This document shows, in pieces, positions 24,744 to 34,148 of a DNA stretch of 47,242 bases. The stretch covers positions 1 to 47,242 of the forward strand of contig CASDRL010000042.1 of assembly GCA_949283145.1 (NCBI GenBank), written 5' to 3'. The position numbers were made by a program, and so were the translations under genes. The notes beneath the pieces are model-generated. The model did no database searches and was not told the DNA's origin. It was given only the letters and a program-made list of their open reading frames with translations. Source of the DNA: an uncultured Clostridia bacterium. Lineage in GTDB: Bacteria; Bacillota; Clostridia; Christensenellales; CAG-917. The first letter of the stretch is position 1; every line of letters begins with the position of its first letter.

Positions 24744-27700
24744 TTAACCCTCCCTGTTGATCTTGTCCGCGCGCTTGACCGCCTCGTCGAAGGAAATGGA
24801 GACGATCTTGGTGACGCCCTTCTCCTCCATGGTGACGCCGAAAATGGTGCTGGCGTGGCGCATCGTCGCTTTGCGGTGAGTGATGACGATGAACTGCGTC
24901 TCCTCCGAGAACTTTCTGAGATATTCCGCAAAGAGGTTGGCGTTGGAGTCGTCGAGAGCGGAGTCTATCTCGTCCAGCACGCAGAACGGCATCGGCTTGA
25001 GCATGAGGATGGCGAAGAGGATGGCGATCGCGGTGAACGCCTGCTCGCCGCCGCTGAGCAGCGATATGTTCTGCAATCTCTTTCCGGGAGGCTGCGAGAA
25101 GATCTCGATGCCCGCTTCGAGAGGATCGTCCGTCTCGGAAAGATCGAGCTTGAGGTCGCAGCTGCCGCCGTTGAAGAGCTTGACGAAAGTCTCGTGAAAA
25201 TTGGTGTTGATCTGGTTGAATGCTGCAAGGAACTTGCTGCGCATCTCTTCGGTTATCGTATTGATGACCTGCTGTATGTCACGGCACGCTTGCAGGATGT
25301 CGTCGCGCTGGGCGGTCTGCTCTTCGAGACGCGCCTCGGAATCGGCAAGATCCTGCACGGCGAGCGGGTTCACTTCGCCCAGTTTCGCGATGGATTTTTT
25401 GAGTTCGGCGATGATGCCTTTGGCGCCGTGATGCTCGAAGTTTTCGTCTTTGAGCGGGAGCGCAGAGGTGTAGGTGAGGTCGTATTCCTCCAGGATGTGC
25501 TGTTGCAGATACGCGTTCTGATTGTCCACGCTCTCCAACATATTTTCGTCGCGGATCTTCTTTTCCGAAAGCGCCGTCCTCTCCTCGGTGAGACGGGTCC
25601 TGTCCGCGTCGAGCGCAACGATGCGCTCCGAGAGTTTGCGCTTCATCTCGCTGAGTCCGGCGATCTGTTTTTCCAGCTCTTCGATGCGTCTCTTGTCCTC
25701 TTCCGAAAACACGGTCTTGGAGGGCGCGGTGCGGATCTTTTCCAACTCCGCGGTGCGCGAGCCGAGCTCCGCGGCGAGCTCCTCTTTTTCGTTTTTCAGC
25801 GCATTCTCCTCACGGCGCAGGCGGAAGAGCTCGGTGTCGTAGCCGTCTATGGCGTTCTTCTGTTCCGCGATCTTCAGGCGGAGCGCCATGACCTCTTCGC
25901 TCAGCGTCTCGCGCTCGGACTTCTGCTCCGTCCCCTGCGAGCGGGACGCCTCGATGAGAGCGCCGTACTCTTCCTGGCGCTGTTTGACGTCCGTCTCCAT
26001 GCGGTCGATGTCGGTGAGACTGTCCGCGAGCGCCTTTATGATCGCCTTGACTTTCTCGAGTTCCTCGGCGTCGGCGGCGATCTCTTTGCGCAGCTGCTCC
26101 ACGGTCTCGGCTGCCTGACGCGCCTTATTCTCGTTGAGCCCCGTCTCGATGCTGACCTCGGAGATGCGGGCGGAAATGCCCTGCAATTCCTCTTCCGCGG
26201 CGGCGATCTCGGCAAGTCTTTCCTCGCGCTGCGCTCCGAGGCTTGCGATGCGCGCTTTCATCCTGTCCACATTGGCTTTCGCCTGTTCGATCTGCTTTTC
26301 CTGGGAAAGGAGACCGGAATTCTGTGTGCGGCGGGAACCGCCCGTGATCTCGCCGCCCCTGGCGTATATCTCGCCGTCCAGCGTCACAATCTTGAAACCC
26401 TGATTATACTTCTTGTAAAGGCGCTCCGCCGTGGACATGCCGTCCACGACGACCGTCGTTCCGAGAAGGGTCTGAACAAACGGATAGAACCTGGATTCGC
26501 ACTCCACCAGATCCGCCGCGATCCCGAAACAGCCCTGCTCGTTCAGGGCGGGCATATACTCGCGCGCAAGAGACCTGGGTCTGCACGCGGTGAGCGGACG
26601 GAAGGTCACCCTGCCGTAGCTCTTCTGTTTGAGATAGGTGATGAGCGCAGCCGCGTCGCGCGGTTCCTCGACAAGGACGTTCTGCAACGCCGCGCCGAGC
26701 GCGTACTCTATTGCGGATTCATAGCCCTCGGGCACGGTGATGACCTCTGCGAGCACGCCCATGATGCGGCTTTTCAGCGCCGGATCGTGCTTGGCGTCGC
26801 GCATAAGCTGCTTGACCGCCTCCTGGTAGCCCTGATAATCGTCCTTGACGGAAACAAGCAGCCTGAGCTGTCCTTCCGCAAGACCGAGTTTGGAATTGAG
26901 GGTGACGACATCCGCTTCCAGCCCCTTGACCGCCTCCTGCGCGTCGAGTTTGCCGGAAAGCAGCTCGTTGTTTTTCTGTGAGAGCGCCCTCATCTCCTCC
27001 TTGCCCTTTTTGACATTGGTGTCATAGACGGAAAGGTCGGTCTCCGCCTCGTCCAGGCTCGCTTTCTTTGCCGAAAGCATCTCCTGAAGATTTTTGGCAC
27101 GCTCCTCGTTGATGGCTTTTTCCGCTATGATGCCGGACTGATTGCCTTTGAGTTCGCCGAGCCGTTTCAAAGCCTCGACGTATTCGTCGTTCTTGCTGGC
27201 AAGCTCGCTCTCTCTGCCCTCGATATCGCGGGAAAGAAAGCCGAGCTTCTTGCTCTTTGCCTCGAATTCCTTTGACGCTTCGAGATAAGCCGCCGTCTCC
27301 GCCTGCTTACGCTCCTCGCATTTCTTGATGAGCCCCTCCGACACGGAGATCTGCGCTTCCGCGGACTTCAATTCGCCGTTAAGACGGTTGATCTCCGCCT
27401 GCAGATTGGAGATGCGCTCCTTGACAAGGTTCGCCTGCCCCATGGTGCGCTCTGCGTCCACTTTGAGGGCGAGCAGCTCGGAGTTGCTCTCCTCGGCGAG
27501 CCTGTCCACGCCGCCGGACTCGCGCAGGCATTTCTCGTATTCGTTGACGCAGTCGTTGAACTGCTTCTCCTTTTCCTGCAATTCCTTCTGAGTCGCAGCG
27601 ATGCGGTCGTATATGCGTTGCTTGATCTGCTGCGCGTTCTCGTAGTTGTAGATGTAAAGGTTGACTTCCTGCTTTTTCAGCTCTTCGCGGAGCGCCGCGG

Positions 27701-28349
27701 CTTTGAGTGCGGTCTCCGCCTGCTTCCTCAGAGGACCTATCCTGCGCTCGATCTCGGCGATGACGTCGCTCACCGCATTGAGGTTTATGCGCGTCTTCTC
27801 CAGCTCGTTTTCGGAATTCCTGCGCTGTTCGCGTGCCTTGGAAATGCCTGCCGCTTCTTCGAATATCTTGCGCCTCTCCTCGGGCTTTGCGGACATTATC
27901 TCGTTGACTCTGCCCTGTCCGATGATGCTGTAACCGTCCTTGCCGACGCCGGTGTCATGGAAAAGATTGACGATGTCGCGCTTGAGACAACGCGTGCGGT
28001 TGATGTAATATTCGCTCGCAGCACTGCGGTCCATCTTTCTCGTGATGAGCACTTCGTCGAAAGGCAGCGAGGGGAAAAGCTGTTTGTCGCTGTTGTCGAA
28101 AAGAAGAGACACCTCGCAATAGGACATTTTGCCCCTGGTCTCGGTGCCGTTGAAAATGACGTCGGTCATCACCTTGCCGCGGAGCTGCTTGGCGCTCTGT
28201 TCGCCGAGCACCCATCTTATTGAATCCGAAACATTGGACTTTCCGCACCCGTTCGGACCGATGATGGCGGTGAACCCGTCCTGAAAGGGGATGTCCGCCT
28301 TGTCCGCAAAGGATTTGAACCCGCGGGCTTCGATTTTCTTAAGTCGCAT
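24744..28349 (-). CDS. smc: Chromosome partition protein SMC
   Basis: 1201-residue SMC ATPase, the core of the SMC-ScpAB loop-extruding complex. Walker A GPNGCGKSN (32-40), two long coiled coils (about 170-500 and 680-1030), the hinge (about 515-640, with a Gly-rich GGEITGGSRR region after it), the ABC signature LLSGGEQAF and Walker B FCVLDEIDSALDD near the C-terminus. Full length. Its own promoter (28372-28400) follows a terminator behind rnc. It forms an operon with ftsY. Confidence 0.98.
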   Translation of the reverse strand: MRLKKIEARGFKSFADKADIPFQDGFTAIIGPNGCGKSNVSDSIRWVLGEQSAKQLRGKVMTDVIFNGTETRGKMSYCEVSLLFDNSDKQLFPSLPFDEVLITRKMDRSAASEYYINRTRCLKRDIVNLFHDTGVGKDGYSIIGQGRVNEIMSAKPEERRKIFEEAAGISKAREQRRNSENELEKTRINLNAVSDVIAEIERRIGPLRKQAETALKAAALREELKKQEVNLYIYNYENAQQIKQRIYDRIAATQKELQEKEKQFNDCVNEYEKCLRESGGVDRLAEESNSELLALKVDAERTMGQANLVKERISNLQAEINRLNGELKSAEAQISVSEGLIKKCEERKQAETAAYLEASKEFEAKSKKLGFLSRDIEGRESELASKNDEYVEALKRLGELKGNQSGIIAEKAINEERAKNLQEMLSAKKASLDEAETDLSVYDTNVKKGKEEMRALSQKNNELLSGKLDAQEAVKGLEADVVTLNSKLGLAEGQLRLLVSVKDDYQGYQEAVKQLMRDAKHDPALKSRIMGVLAEVITVPEGYESAIEYALGAALQNVLVEEPRDAAALITYLKQKSYGRVTFRPLTACRPRSLAREYMPALNEQGCFGIAADLVECESRFYPFVQTLLGTTVVVDGMSTAERLYKKYNQGFKIVTLDGEIYARGGEITGGSRRTQNSGLLSQEKQIEQAKANVDRMKARIASLGAQREERLAEIAAAEEELQGISARISEVSIETGLNENKARQAAETVEQLRKEIAADAEELEKVKAIIKALADSLTDIDRMETDVKQRQEEYGALIEASRSQGTEQKSERETLSEEVMALRLKIAEQKNAIDGYDTELFRLRREENALKNEKEELAAELGSRTAELEKIRTAPSKTVFSEEDKRRIEELEKQIAGLSEMKRKLSERIVALDADRTRLTEERTALSEKKIRDENMLESVDNQNAYLQQHILEEYDLTYTSALPLKDENFEHHGAKGIIAELKKSIAKLGEVNPLAVQDLADSEARLEEQTAQRDDILQACRDIQQVINTITEEMRSKFLAAFNQINTNFHETFVKLFNGGSCDLKLDLSETDDPLEAGIEIFSQPPGKRLQNISLLSGGEQAFTAIAILFAILMLKPMPFCVLDEIDSALDDSNANLFAEYLRKFSEETQFIVITHRKATMRHASTIFGVTMEEKGVTKIVSISFDEAVKRADKINREG

Positions 28350-28371
28350 ATCATTCTCCCGATTTTAGGAC

Positions 28372-28400
28372 AGTATAGCACGGAGCGGGCGCGCACACAA
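28372..28400 (-). promoter_or_regulatory. Promoter for smc-ftsY
   Basis: TTGTGT (28400-28395), 17 bp, TATACT (28377-28372). Just upstream lies ATGTTTC...GAAACAT (about 28413-28436), a possible operator. Confidence 0.65.
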
Positions 28401-28428
28401 GCGAAAAGGAAAATGTTTCACAAAATTT

Positions 28429-28463
28429 GCGAAACATAAAAACCGTGTGAAACACACGGTTAA
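28429..28463 (-). terminator. Terminator between rnc and smc
   Basis: AACCGTGTG-TTT-CACACGGTT followed by TTTATGTTT on the minus strand, about 40 bp after the rnc stop. Confidence 0.8.
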
Positions 28464-28503
28464 AACGCAATTTTATTCGGTTAGATAGCGGAAAACAGCA
28501 AAA

Positions 28504-29217
28504 TCATCTCCGTGAAACAATGGGGCATCGGGGATCATTTTTTTGCTTTTTGCCCGCGGCAAGGGCTTTGAGCGCCTCTTCCGCCGCGGCTTGCTGCGCC
28601 TCGCGTTTGCTCGCGCCGCTCCCTCGCCCCGCCACAACGCCGCCGAGAAGGAGCGAGAATGTGAACTCGGGCATGTGCGGCGCGCCGGTGCGCTTCTCTT
28701 CGCGGTACTCTGCCGAGATCCCCTTCTTCATCGCATATTCGTTGACCCGCGACTTTGCGTCCAAGCGTTTGGCGCTCTCCGCCGCAGCCGCGATCTCGTC
28801 AGAAAGGACGTCCAGCACAAACCTCTCCGCCTCTTCTAGCCCGCCGTCCAGGTATATCGCCGCGGTCAAAGACTCGAAAAGATCGCACTTGACGGAGGAA
28901 TGATCGCTCACTCCGCTCTTTCGCTCATTCTCTCCCGTGATGAGTTCCCCGGATATGCCCAGACGGTCTATCGCCGCAGCGAGAGGACGCTCGCTCACGA
29001 CCGACGCGCGCATCTTGGTGAGACCGCCCTCGTCCGTGTCTGCATATGCGTCATACAGTCTGCGCGAGACGATGAACCCGAGCACGCTGTCGCCGAGGAA
29101 CTCGAGGTTCTGATAGTTGTCGCGCGCGTTCGCGGACGCATGCGTAAAAGCGCGCTCGAGAAGCGCGCCGTCACGAAAGGTATATCCTATCTTTTCTTCA
29201 ATCTTCTTTGCGTTCAT
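28504..29217 (-). CDS. rnc: Ribonuclease III
   Basis: 237-residue double-strand RNA endonuclease that matures rRNA and cuts structured mRNAs. The signature NLEFLGDSVLGF (about 36-47) contains the catalytic Glu/Asp; a second acidic site is in CDLFESLTAAIYLDGG. The C-terminal dsRNA-binding domain (about 150-225) ends SGASKREAQQAAAEEALKAL. The start overlaps the end of plsX by 20 bp. The Firmicutes order plsX-fabD-fabG-acpP-rnc is shortened: no acpP lies between plsX and rnc. Confidence 0.96.
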   Translation of the reverse strand: MNAKKIEEKIGYTFRDGALLERAFTHASANARDNYQNLEFLGDSVLGFIVSRRLYDAYADTDEGGLTKMRASVVSERPLAAAIDRLGISGELITGENERKSGVSDHSSVKCDLFESLTAAIYLDGGLEEAERFVLDVLSDEIAAAAESAKRLDAKSRVNEYAMKKGISAEYREEKRTGAPHMPEFTFSLLLGGVVAGRGSGASKREAQQAAAEEALKALAAGKKQKNDPRCPIVSRR

Positions 29218-30238
29218 CTGCGGATGCGGGGTCTTCGGTCGCCTGCACCGAAGCTCTGATCTTCTCGACGACTCCGGATTTCGCGAGCTTGCGCGCTTGC
29301 AGGATGCTGGCGCATATGGACTTACGTTTGGAAGCGCCGTGCGCCTTGACGACGACCTTGTTCACGCCGAGGAAACATGCCCCGCCCTGGCTGTTGTAGT
29401 CCATCCTCGTCTTGACTTCTTTGAGCACGGGTTTGAGCATGAGCGCGCCGAGCTTGGCTTTCAGCCCTCCCTTCTTGATGCCATCCATCAGGATGGAGAA
29501 GATGGCGCCCGCGGTGCCTTCCGCGGATTTCAGCGCGATGTTGCCGTTAAACCCGTCCGCGACCACGACGTCGAAGTCGCCGGAGAGCATGTCACGCGCT
29601 TCGCAGTTGCCCTTGAAGTCGATGTAGGGGGAGGCTTTGAGCAATTCAAACGCCTCGCGGTTGAGCTCGCTGCCTTTTTTGTCCTCCGCGCCGTTGCTGA
29701 GCAGACCGACAGAGGGTTTGACCGTGCCCGTCATCGCGCAGGAGAAGGCGCTCGCCATGATGGCAAAATGCAGGAGGTTCAGCGGCTTGCAGTCCACGTT
29801 CGCGCCGCAGTCGCAGAGCACGACCGGGGTGCCTTTGACGGTGGGAAGAGCGGGTGCGAGCGCGGGACGGGAGACGCCCTTTATCCTGCCGAGTTTCATA
29901 TACGCGGCGACGAGCACCGCGCCCGTAGCTCCCGCAGAAACGAACCCGAGAGCGTCCGCGTCGGACGCCAGCATTTCAAGCCCTTTCACGACGGAACTGT
30001 CCTTCTTTGCCTTGACCGCGGCGGTCGGAACGTCATCGTTGGTGATGACCTCGCTCGCGTGCACGATCTCCAGCCTTGCGACGTCGTAGGTCTGCCCCGC
30101 CAGTACGTTTTCTATCTGCGCACGGTCGCCGACGAGCACGACATGCAGGCTCTTTTTCTCTTTGAGAGCGTCCAGCGCGCCGAGGACTATCTCTTTCGGT
30201 GCGTTGTCACCGCCCATGGCGTCAACGATGATCTTCAT
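29198..30238 (-). CDS. plsX: Phosphate acyltransferase PlsX
   Basis: 346-residue enzyme that makes acyl-phosphate from acyl-ACP for phospholipid synthesis. It opens MKIIVDAMGGDNAP and has SAGATGAVLVAAYMKLGR, CDCGANVDCKP, GLLSNGAEDKKG and VVADGFNGNIALK, all standard. I chose the start at 30236-30238, with GGGGAGGAG upstream; a longer reading into rpmF is not credible. It lies between the rpmF terminator and rnc, preceded by a GC hairpin (AGACGCG/CGCGTCT, 30252-30270). The last 25 residues are charged and poorly conserved. Confidence 0.96.
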   Translation of the reverse strand: MKIIVDAMGGDNAPKEIVLGALDALKEKKSLHVVLVGDRAQIENVLAGQTYDVARLEIVHASEVITNDDVPTAAVKAKKDSSVVKGLEMLASDADALGFVSAGATGAVLVAAYMKLGRIKGVSRPALAPALPTVKGTPVVLCDCGANVDCKPLNLLHFAIMASAFSCAMTGTVKPSVGLLSNGAEDKKGSELNREAFELLKASPYIDFKGNCEARDMLSGDFDVVVADGFNGNIALKSAEGTAGAIFSILMDGIKKGGLKAKLGALMLKPVLKEVKTRMDYNSQGGACFLGVNKVVVKAHGASKRKSICASILQARKLAKSGVVEKIRASVQATEDPASADERKED

Positions 30239-30280
30239 TTCTCCTCCCCTGAGACGCGGCTGGCGCGTCTGCCCTTCAAG

Positions 30281-30310
30281 CAAAAAAAGAGAGCGGGGTG
30301 CGCTCTCTTG
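30281..30310 (-). terminator. Terminator after rpmF
   Basis: AGAGAGCG/CGCTCTCT stem with a T7 run on the minus strand. It separates rpmF from plsX, so plsX relies on read-through or on an unseen promoter. Confidence 0.8.
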
Positions 30311-30314
30311 ATTG

Positions 30315-30500
30315 TCACTTCTCTTCTTTGGGTGCGACGACTTCCTTGCCCTTGTAGTAACCGCATTTGGGGCACACGGTGTGGCTCTTGATGAGCTCTT
30401 TGCACTGGGGGCACTCGACAAGTCCGGGAGCGGAGATCTTCCAGTTGGCGTAACGGGAGTTCGTCTTGGACTTGGAAACTTTATTTTTGGGAACTGCCAT
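30315..30500 (-). CDS. rpmF: 50S ribosomal protein L32
   Basis: 61-residue L32 opening [13 protein letters not shown] and carrying a full zinc ribbon, CPQC (35-38) and CPKC (48-51 region), so it is the Zn-dependent C+ paralogue. The C-terminal [12 protein letters not shown] is an unstructured tail. It has a consensus promoter and its own terminator, so it can be expressed strongly and alone; neighbours ackA and plsX match Firmicutes gene order. Confidence 0.97.
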   Translation of the reverse strand: MAVPKNKVSKSKTNSRYANWKISAPGLVECPQCKELIKSHTVCPKCGYYKGKEVVAPKEEK

Positions 30501-30543
30501 TTATCTTTCCTCCGATTGATGTTGTTCTTATAGTGCTCGTATG

Positions 30544-30572
30544 ATTATATATAATCGCGCGAAAGTTGTCAA
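30544..30572 (-). promoter_or_regulatory. Consensus promoter for rpmF
   Basis: TTGACA (30572-30567), exactly 17 bp, TATAAT (30549-30544): a perfect sigma-A match, the strongest in the window. Confidence 0.85.
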
Positions 30573-30656
30573 ACGCTTTCACGCAATTTGCGGGGCGAAG
30601 GCGTTTTGCGGCTTTCTACGCCCCATTTGCGCCTTTTTCGGGCAAAGATGCGAGCC

Positions 30657-31856
30657 TTACGCCTTCTTTGCGACGAGCGCCGCGGTCTCGCGGGCGATGG
30701 AGAGCTCCTCGTTGGTGGGGAGCACTATGACCTTGACGTAACTTTCGGGGTCGGAGAGGATGTGCAGCCCTTCCGCCCTCTTCTCATTCTCCTCGAAGTC
30801 GAAGACCACGCCGAGATATTCCATCCCTTCCATGACCAGCCGGCGCATATAGGAGCTGTTCTCGCCGATGCCGCCGGTGAAGACGATGGCGTCCACTCCG
30901 CCGAGCGCCGCCGCGAACGCGCCGATGTACTTCTTGATGCGGTAAGCCGCGGCTTCCACCGCGAGCGCCGCCTTCTCGTTGCCCTCGGAGATGGCTTTTT
31001 CCAGGACGCGCATGTCGGAATCCAGCTCGCTTATCCCCAGCATACCGCACTTTTTGTTGAGATACTGCACGGTCTCCTCGGGAGTCATGCCGAGCTTTTC
31101 GCGCAGGAACTCCACCGCCGCGGGGTCGATATCGCCGCTTCTCGTGCCCATGATGAGCCCTTCCAACGGAGTGAAGCCCATGGAAGTGTCGATGCACTTG
31201 CCGTCCTTCACCGCCGAGATGCTGGAACCGTTGCCGAGGTGGCAGATGATGATGCGGCTGTGCTCCGCACCGAGATATTTCACCGCCTCTTCGCTCACGA
31301 ACTTGTGGCTGGTGCCGTGGAAACCGTACTTCCTGATCTTGTGCTGCTGATAGACGGAATACGGGATGCCGTACATGAACGCCTTGGGCGGCATGGTGCT
31401 GTGGAATGTGGTGTCGAAGACCGCCACCATCGGCACGCCGGGCATGACCTCGCGGCAGCTCTTGATGCAGGCGATGTTGCCGGGCATGTGCAGAGGTCCG
31501 AGCTCCGCATTCTTCTCGCAGATGCGCACCACCTCATCATCGATGACGACGGAGGAATGGAAGTCCTCGCCGCTGTGCAGCACGCGGTGACCGACAGCGC
31601 CTATCTCGCTTACGGACGAGATCGCTCCCGCTTCCTTGTCCACAAGGGCTTGGAGCACGAGTTCGATCGCCTCTTTATGAGTGGGCATATCCTGCTCTTT
31701 TTTGAGAGTTCTGCCGTCCGCGGTCTTCTGGGTGAGAGAGCCTCCTTTCATGCCGATGCGGTCGCAGAGACCTTTCAGGAGCATGGTCTCGTTCGCGATG
31801 TCGATGAGCTGATATTTGAGGGAGGAACTCCCCGCATTGATGACGAGTATGTTCAT
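30657..31856 (-). CDS. ackA: Acetate kinase
   Basis: 399-residue ASKHA kinase that turns acetyl phosphate and ADP into acetate and ATP. Signature 1 MNILVINAGSSSLKYQL at the N-terminus, signature 2 GFTPLEGLIMGTRSGDIDP, the phosphate-binding GNGSS and FTGGIGENSSYMR are all intact. It starts 7 bp after the pta stop with GAGGG as ribosome site. With pta it is the main route from acetyl-CoA to acetate and substrate-level ATP in fermenters. Confidence 0.98.
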   Translation of the reverse strand: MNILVINAGSSSLKYQLIDIANETMLLKGLCDRIGMKGGSLTQKTADGRTLKKEQDMPTHKEAIELVLQALVDKEAGAISSVSEIGAVGHRVLHSGEDFHSSVVIDDEVVRICEKNAELGPLHMPGNIACIKSCREVMPGVPMVAVFDTTFHSTMPPKAFMYGIPYSVYQQHKIRKYGFHGTSHKFVSEEAVKYLGAEHSRIIICHLGNGSSISAVKDGKCIDTSMGFTPLEGLIMGTRSGDIDPAAVEFLREKLGMTPEETVQYLNKKCGMLGISELDSDMRVLEKAISEGNEKAALAVEAAAYRIKKYIGAFAAALGGVDAIVFTGGIGENSSYMRRLVMEGMEYLGVVFDFEENEKRAEGLHILSDPESYVKVIVLPTNEELSIARETAALVAKKA

Positions 31857-31863
31857 ATTTCCC

Positions 31864-32865
31864 TCACTTTACGGATTGAAGCGCCGTGATCGCGGCGACG
31901 GCGACGATGTCCTCCGCCACGCAGCCGCGGCTGAGGTCGTTGACGGGAAGCGCGAGACCCTGCATGATGGGACCGACCGCCATGCAATGGCCGAAGCGCT
32001 GAGCGAGTTTATAGCCGATGTTGCCCGCGTCGAGGTTGGGGAAGACGAGGACGTTCGCTTTGCCTGCGACGCTGCTGCCGGGGGCCTTTCTGTCGCCGAT
32101 CTCTTCGCATATCGCGGCGTCGAGCTGAAGCTCGCCGTCCACGTCGATGTAGGGATGCGCGGCTTTGACGAGAGCGTATGCCTGGCGCACCTTTTCCACG
32201 GACTCGTGCTGTGCGCTACCCTTGGTGGAGAAGGAAAGCATCGCGATCTTGGGCTCCACCTCGACGATCTGTTTAGCGCTGAAATACGCCGCCTGCACGA
32301 TGTCGGAAAGCTGCTCCACCGTGGGATAAGGGATGACAGCGCAGTCCGCAAAGATGAACGCGGGCGCATGAGCATATTCGAAATGCTCGGGGGGGATCAT
32401 CACAAAGCAGCTGGACACGCTCTTGATGCCGGGAGCGGCTTTGATGACCTGGAACGCCGCACGGGAAACATCCGCGGAGGAGAACACCGCGCCGCCCACG
32501 ACGCCGTCCACATCCCCGCACTTCAACGCGGTGCAGGCATAGAACATATTGTTGCCCTTTATGGTGCGCAGGGCGACTTCCTCGGTCATGCCCTTTTCCT
32601 TGCGCAGCTCATAGAGCTTTTTGGCATATTTTTCGACATATTTGTCGTTCGCGCCCGGGTCACGGAAGGTGACGTTCGCGAATTTATAGTCGGGAAATTT
32701 GGCTCTGATCTCCGCCTCGTTGCCGATGAGGACGATCTTGCCTATCTTTTCGCGGGTGAAGATCTCCGCCGCTTCGGCGACCCTGGGATCGGTGCCTTCG
32801 GCGAGTGCTATGGTCTTTTGCAGCTTTGCCGCTCTTTGGAGCAGATGATCGAGAAATTCGGACAT
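31864..32865 (-). CDS. pta: Phosphate acetyltransferase
   Basis: 333-residue single-domain Pta that exchanges CoA for phosphate on acetyl-CoA. Recognisable regions are IALAEGTDPRVAEAA, the GGAVFSSADVSRAAFQVIK core, SFSTKGSAQHESVEKV and the C-terminal PVNDLSRGCVAEDIV. It lacks the N-terminal DRTGG-type regulatory domains of enterobacterial Pta. It leads pta-ackA from a promoter whose -10 is shared with divergent tmcAL. Confidence 0.97.
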   Translation of the reverse strand: MSEFLDHLLQRAAKLQKTIALAEGTDPRVAEAAEIFTREKIGKIVLIGNEAEIRAKFPDYKFANVTFRDPGANDKYVEKYAKKLYELRKEKGMTEEVALRTIKGNNMFYACTALKCGDVDGVVGGAVFSSADVSRAAFQVIKAAPGIKSVSSCFVMIPPEHFEYAHAPAFIFADCAVIPYPTVEQLSDIVQAAYFSAKQIVEVEPKIAMLSFSTKGSAQHESVEKVRQAYALVKAAHPYIDVDGELQLDAAICEEIGDRKAPGSSVAGKANVLVFPNLDAGNIGYKLAQRFGHCMAVGPIMQGLALPVNDLSRGCVAEDIVAVAAITALQSVK

Positions 32866-32890
32866 AATTACCTCAACTTGCTTTATCTCA

Positions 32891-32919
32891 TTGATTTATC
32901 GGTTGATGAGTTATATTAT
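32891..32919 (+). promoter_or_regulatory. Promoter for tmcAL
   Basis: TTGATT (32891-32896), 17 bp, TATTAT (32914-32919). Start is expected near 32926, followed by AAGGAGG (32951-32957). Confidence 0.65.
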
Positions 32920-32943
32920 AGAACCAACGCACCGAAAATGCAA
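32915..32943 (-). promoter_or_regulatory. Promoter for pta-ackA
   Basis: TTGCAT (32943-32938), 17 bp, TATAAT (32920-32915). The -10 hexamer lies on the same bases as the plus-strand -10 of tmcAL. Confidence 0.7.
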
Positions 32944-32963
32944 GGAATCGAAGGAGGCTGTTT

Positions 32964-34088
32964 GTGAAAATCGCGGCGGTCATTGCCGAATACAATCCCC
33001 TTCACAACGGGCATGTCAAACTGCTCAAAAAAGTGAAGCGCGAAGTCAAGCCCGAAGCCCTCGTCGTCGTGATGAGCGGCTCTTTCACCGAGCGCGGCGA
33101 CATCTGCGTCGCGGACAAATATACGCGCGCGAAGTGGGCGGTCGAGTGCGGAGCGGATCTCGTCATCGAGCTCCCCACCGTCTACACCCTCTCCCCCGCC
33201 AAGTCCTTTGCAGAGGGCGCGTTGAAGACCCTCTCCATGCTCGGGGAATTCACCCTCTGTTTCGGCACGGAGACCAAGGAGCTCGAAGAGCTCGCCTATG
33301 TCGCGGAATTCATGCGCAGCGAATCCAAGGATATGCGAAACATGCTGCGAGGCTATCTTTCCGAAGGCTACTCCGTGGCAAAGTCCCGCACCATGGCGCT
33401 CGACCTCATACACCCCGATTACGCAAACCTGGTCAAGGCGCCCAACAACATCCTCGCCGTCGAATATCTCAAAGCGGGCGCGGCGTACGGCGACAAGGTG
33501 CAATATCACAGCGTTGAAAGAAAGCCGGACAACAACCGCACGATAGTCTCCTCGACCAAGGTGAGAACCATGATGCAGGAAGGCAAAGATTTCTCCGCCT
33601 TTGTGCCCGAGTGCGTCGTCATCCCCCACCCCACCGATACGGCAAAATACGGCACCGTGTCCACATACTCCATGCGCACCAAGACCGCGGCGGAGCTTGC
33701 GGACATCGCCAACATCTCCGAGGGGCTGGAAAACCGCATCTCAAAGACGGATTTCAACACGTTCGAGGAATTTCTCAGGCTCACCACCAAACGGTATACG
33801 CGCTCCACGATCAAGCGCATCGCCGCGTCATCCACCGTCGGCATCACCAAGGATCTGGTCGCCCTCGCAAAGAAAAACAAGCCTTACACGACCGTGCTGG
33901 CGGCAAACGAACGCAAGAAAAAGAAGCTCTTCGCACTGCTTGCCGCAAGCGACGGATACTTCTATTTCAAACCCTCCGACTGTCCCGCGGATTCCCCCGT
34001 CCGTCCCCTCATAGACCTGGACGAACGCGCCGCGAAAGTTCTCCGTCTCTGCCGCGCAGATGACAAAACAAACGGTTCGGAAGAATAA
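32964..34088 (+). CDS. tmcAL: tRNA(Met) cytidine acetate ligase TmcAL (YlbM)
   Basis: 374-residue nucleotidyltransferase-fold enzyme which, in B. subtilis, uses ATP and free acetate to make N4-acetylcytidine at the wobble base of elongator tRNA-Met. The adenylylation motif AEYNPLHNGH (8-17) opens the protein; MSGSFTERGD, ADKYTRAKWAVECGADLVIELP (in parts) and the ISSTKVR-like VSSTKVRTMM are present. The start is GTG with AAGGAGG upstream. It is divergent from pta-ackA, the producers of its substrate acetate, which fits its chemistry. The C-terminal half is helical and basic, suited to tRNA. Confidence 0.94.
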   Translation: MKIAAVIAEYNPLHNGHVKLLKKVKREVKPEALVVVMSGSFTERGDICVADKYTRAKWAVECGADLVIELPTVYTLSPAKSFAEGALKTLSMLGEFTLCFGTETKELEELAYVAEFMRSESKDMRNMLRGYLSEGYSVAKSRTMALDLIHPDYANLVKAPNNILAVEYLKAGAAYGDKVQYHSVERKPDNNRTIVSSTKVRTMMQEGKDFSAFVPECVVIPHPTDTAKYGTVSTYSMRTKTAAELADIANISEGLENRISKTDFNTFEEFLRLTTKRYTRSTIKRIAASSTVGITKDLVALAKKNKPYTTVLAANERKKKKLFALLAASDGYFYFKPSDCPADSPVRPLIDLDERAAKVLRLCRADDKTNGSEE

Positions 34089-34148
34089 TCCGCAACAATA
34101 AAACACCGATTCGGTCAATTCGCCGCGCCGCGGCAAAAAGGAGAGATC

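Noticed and set aside
23679..26981. 1100-residue plus-strand frame opposite ftsY and smc
   Set aside because: Antisense shadow; composition is Arg/Ala/Glu-biased and it runs through the NHE without a domain.
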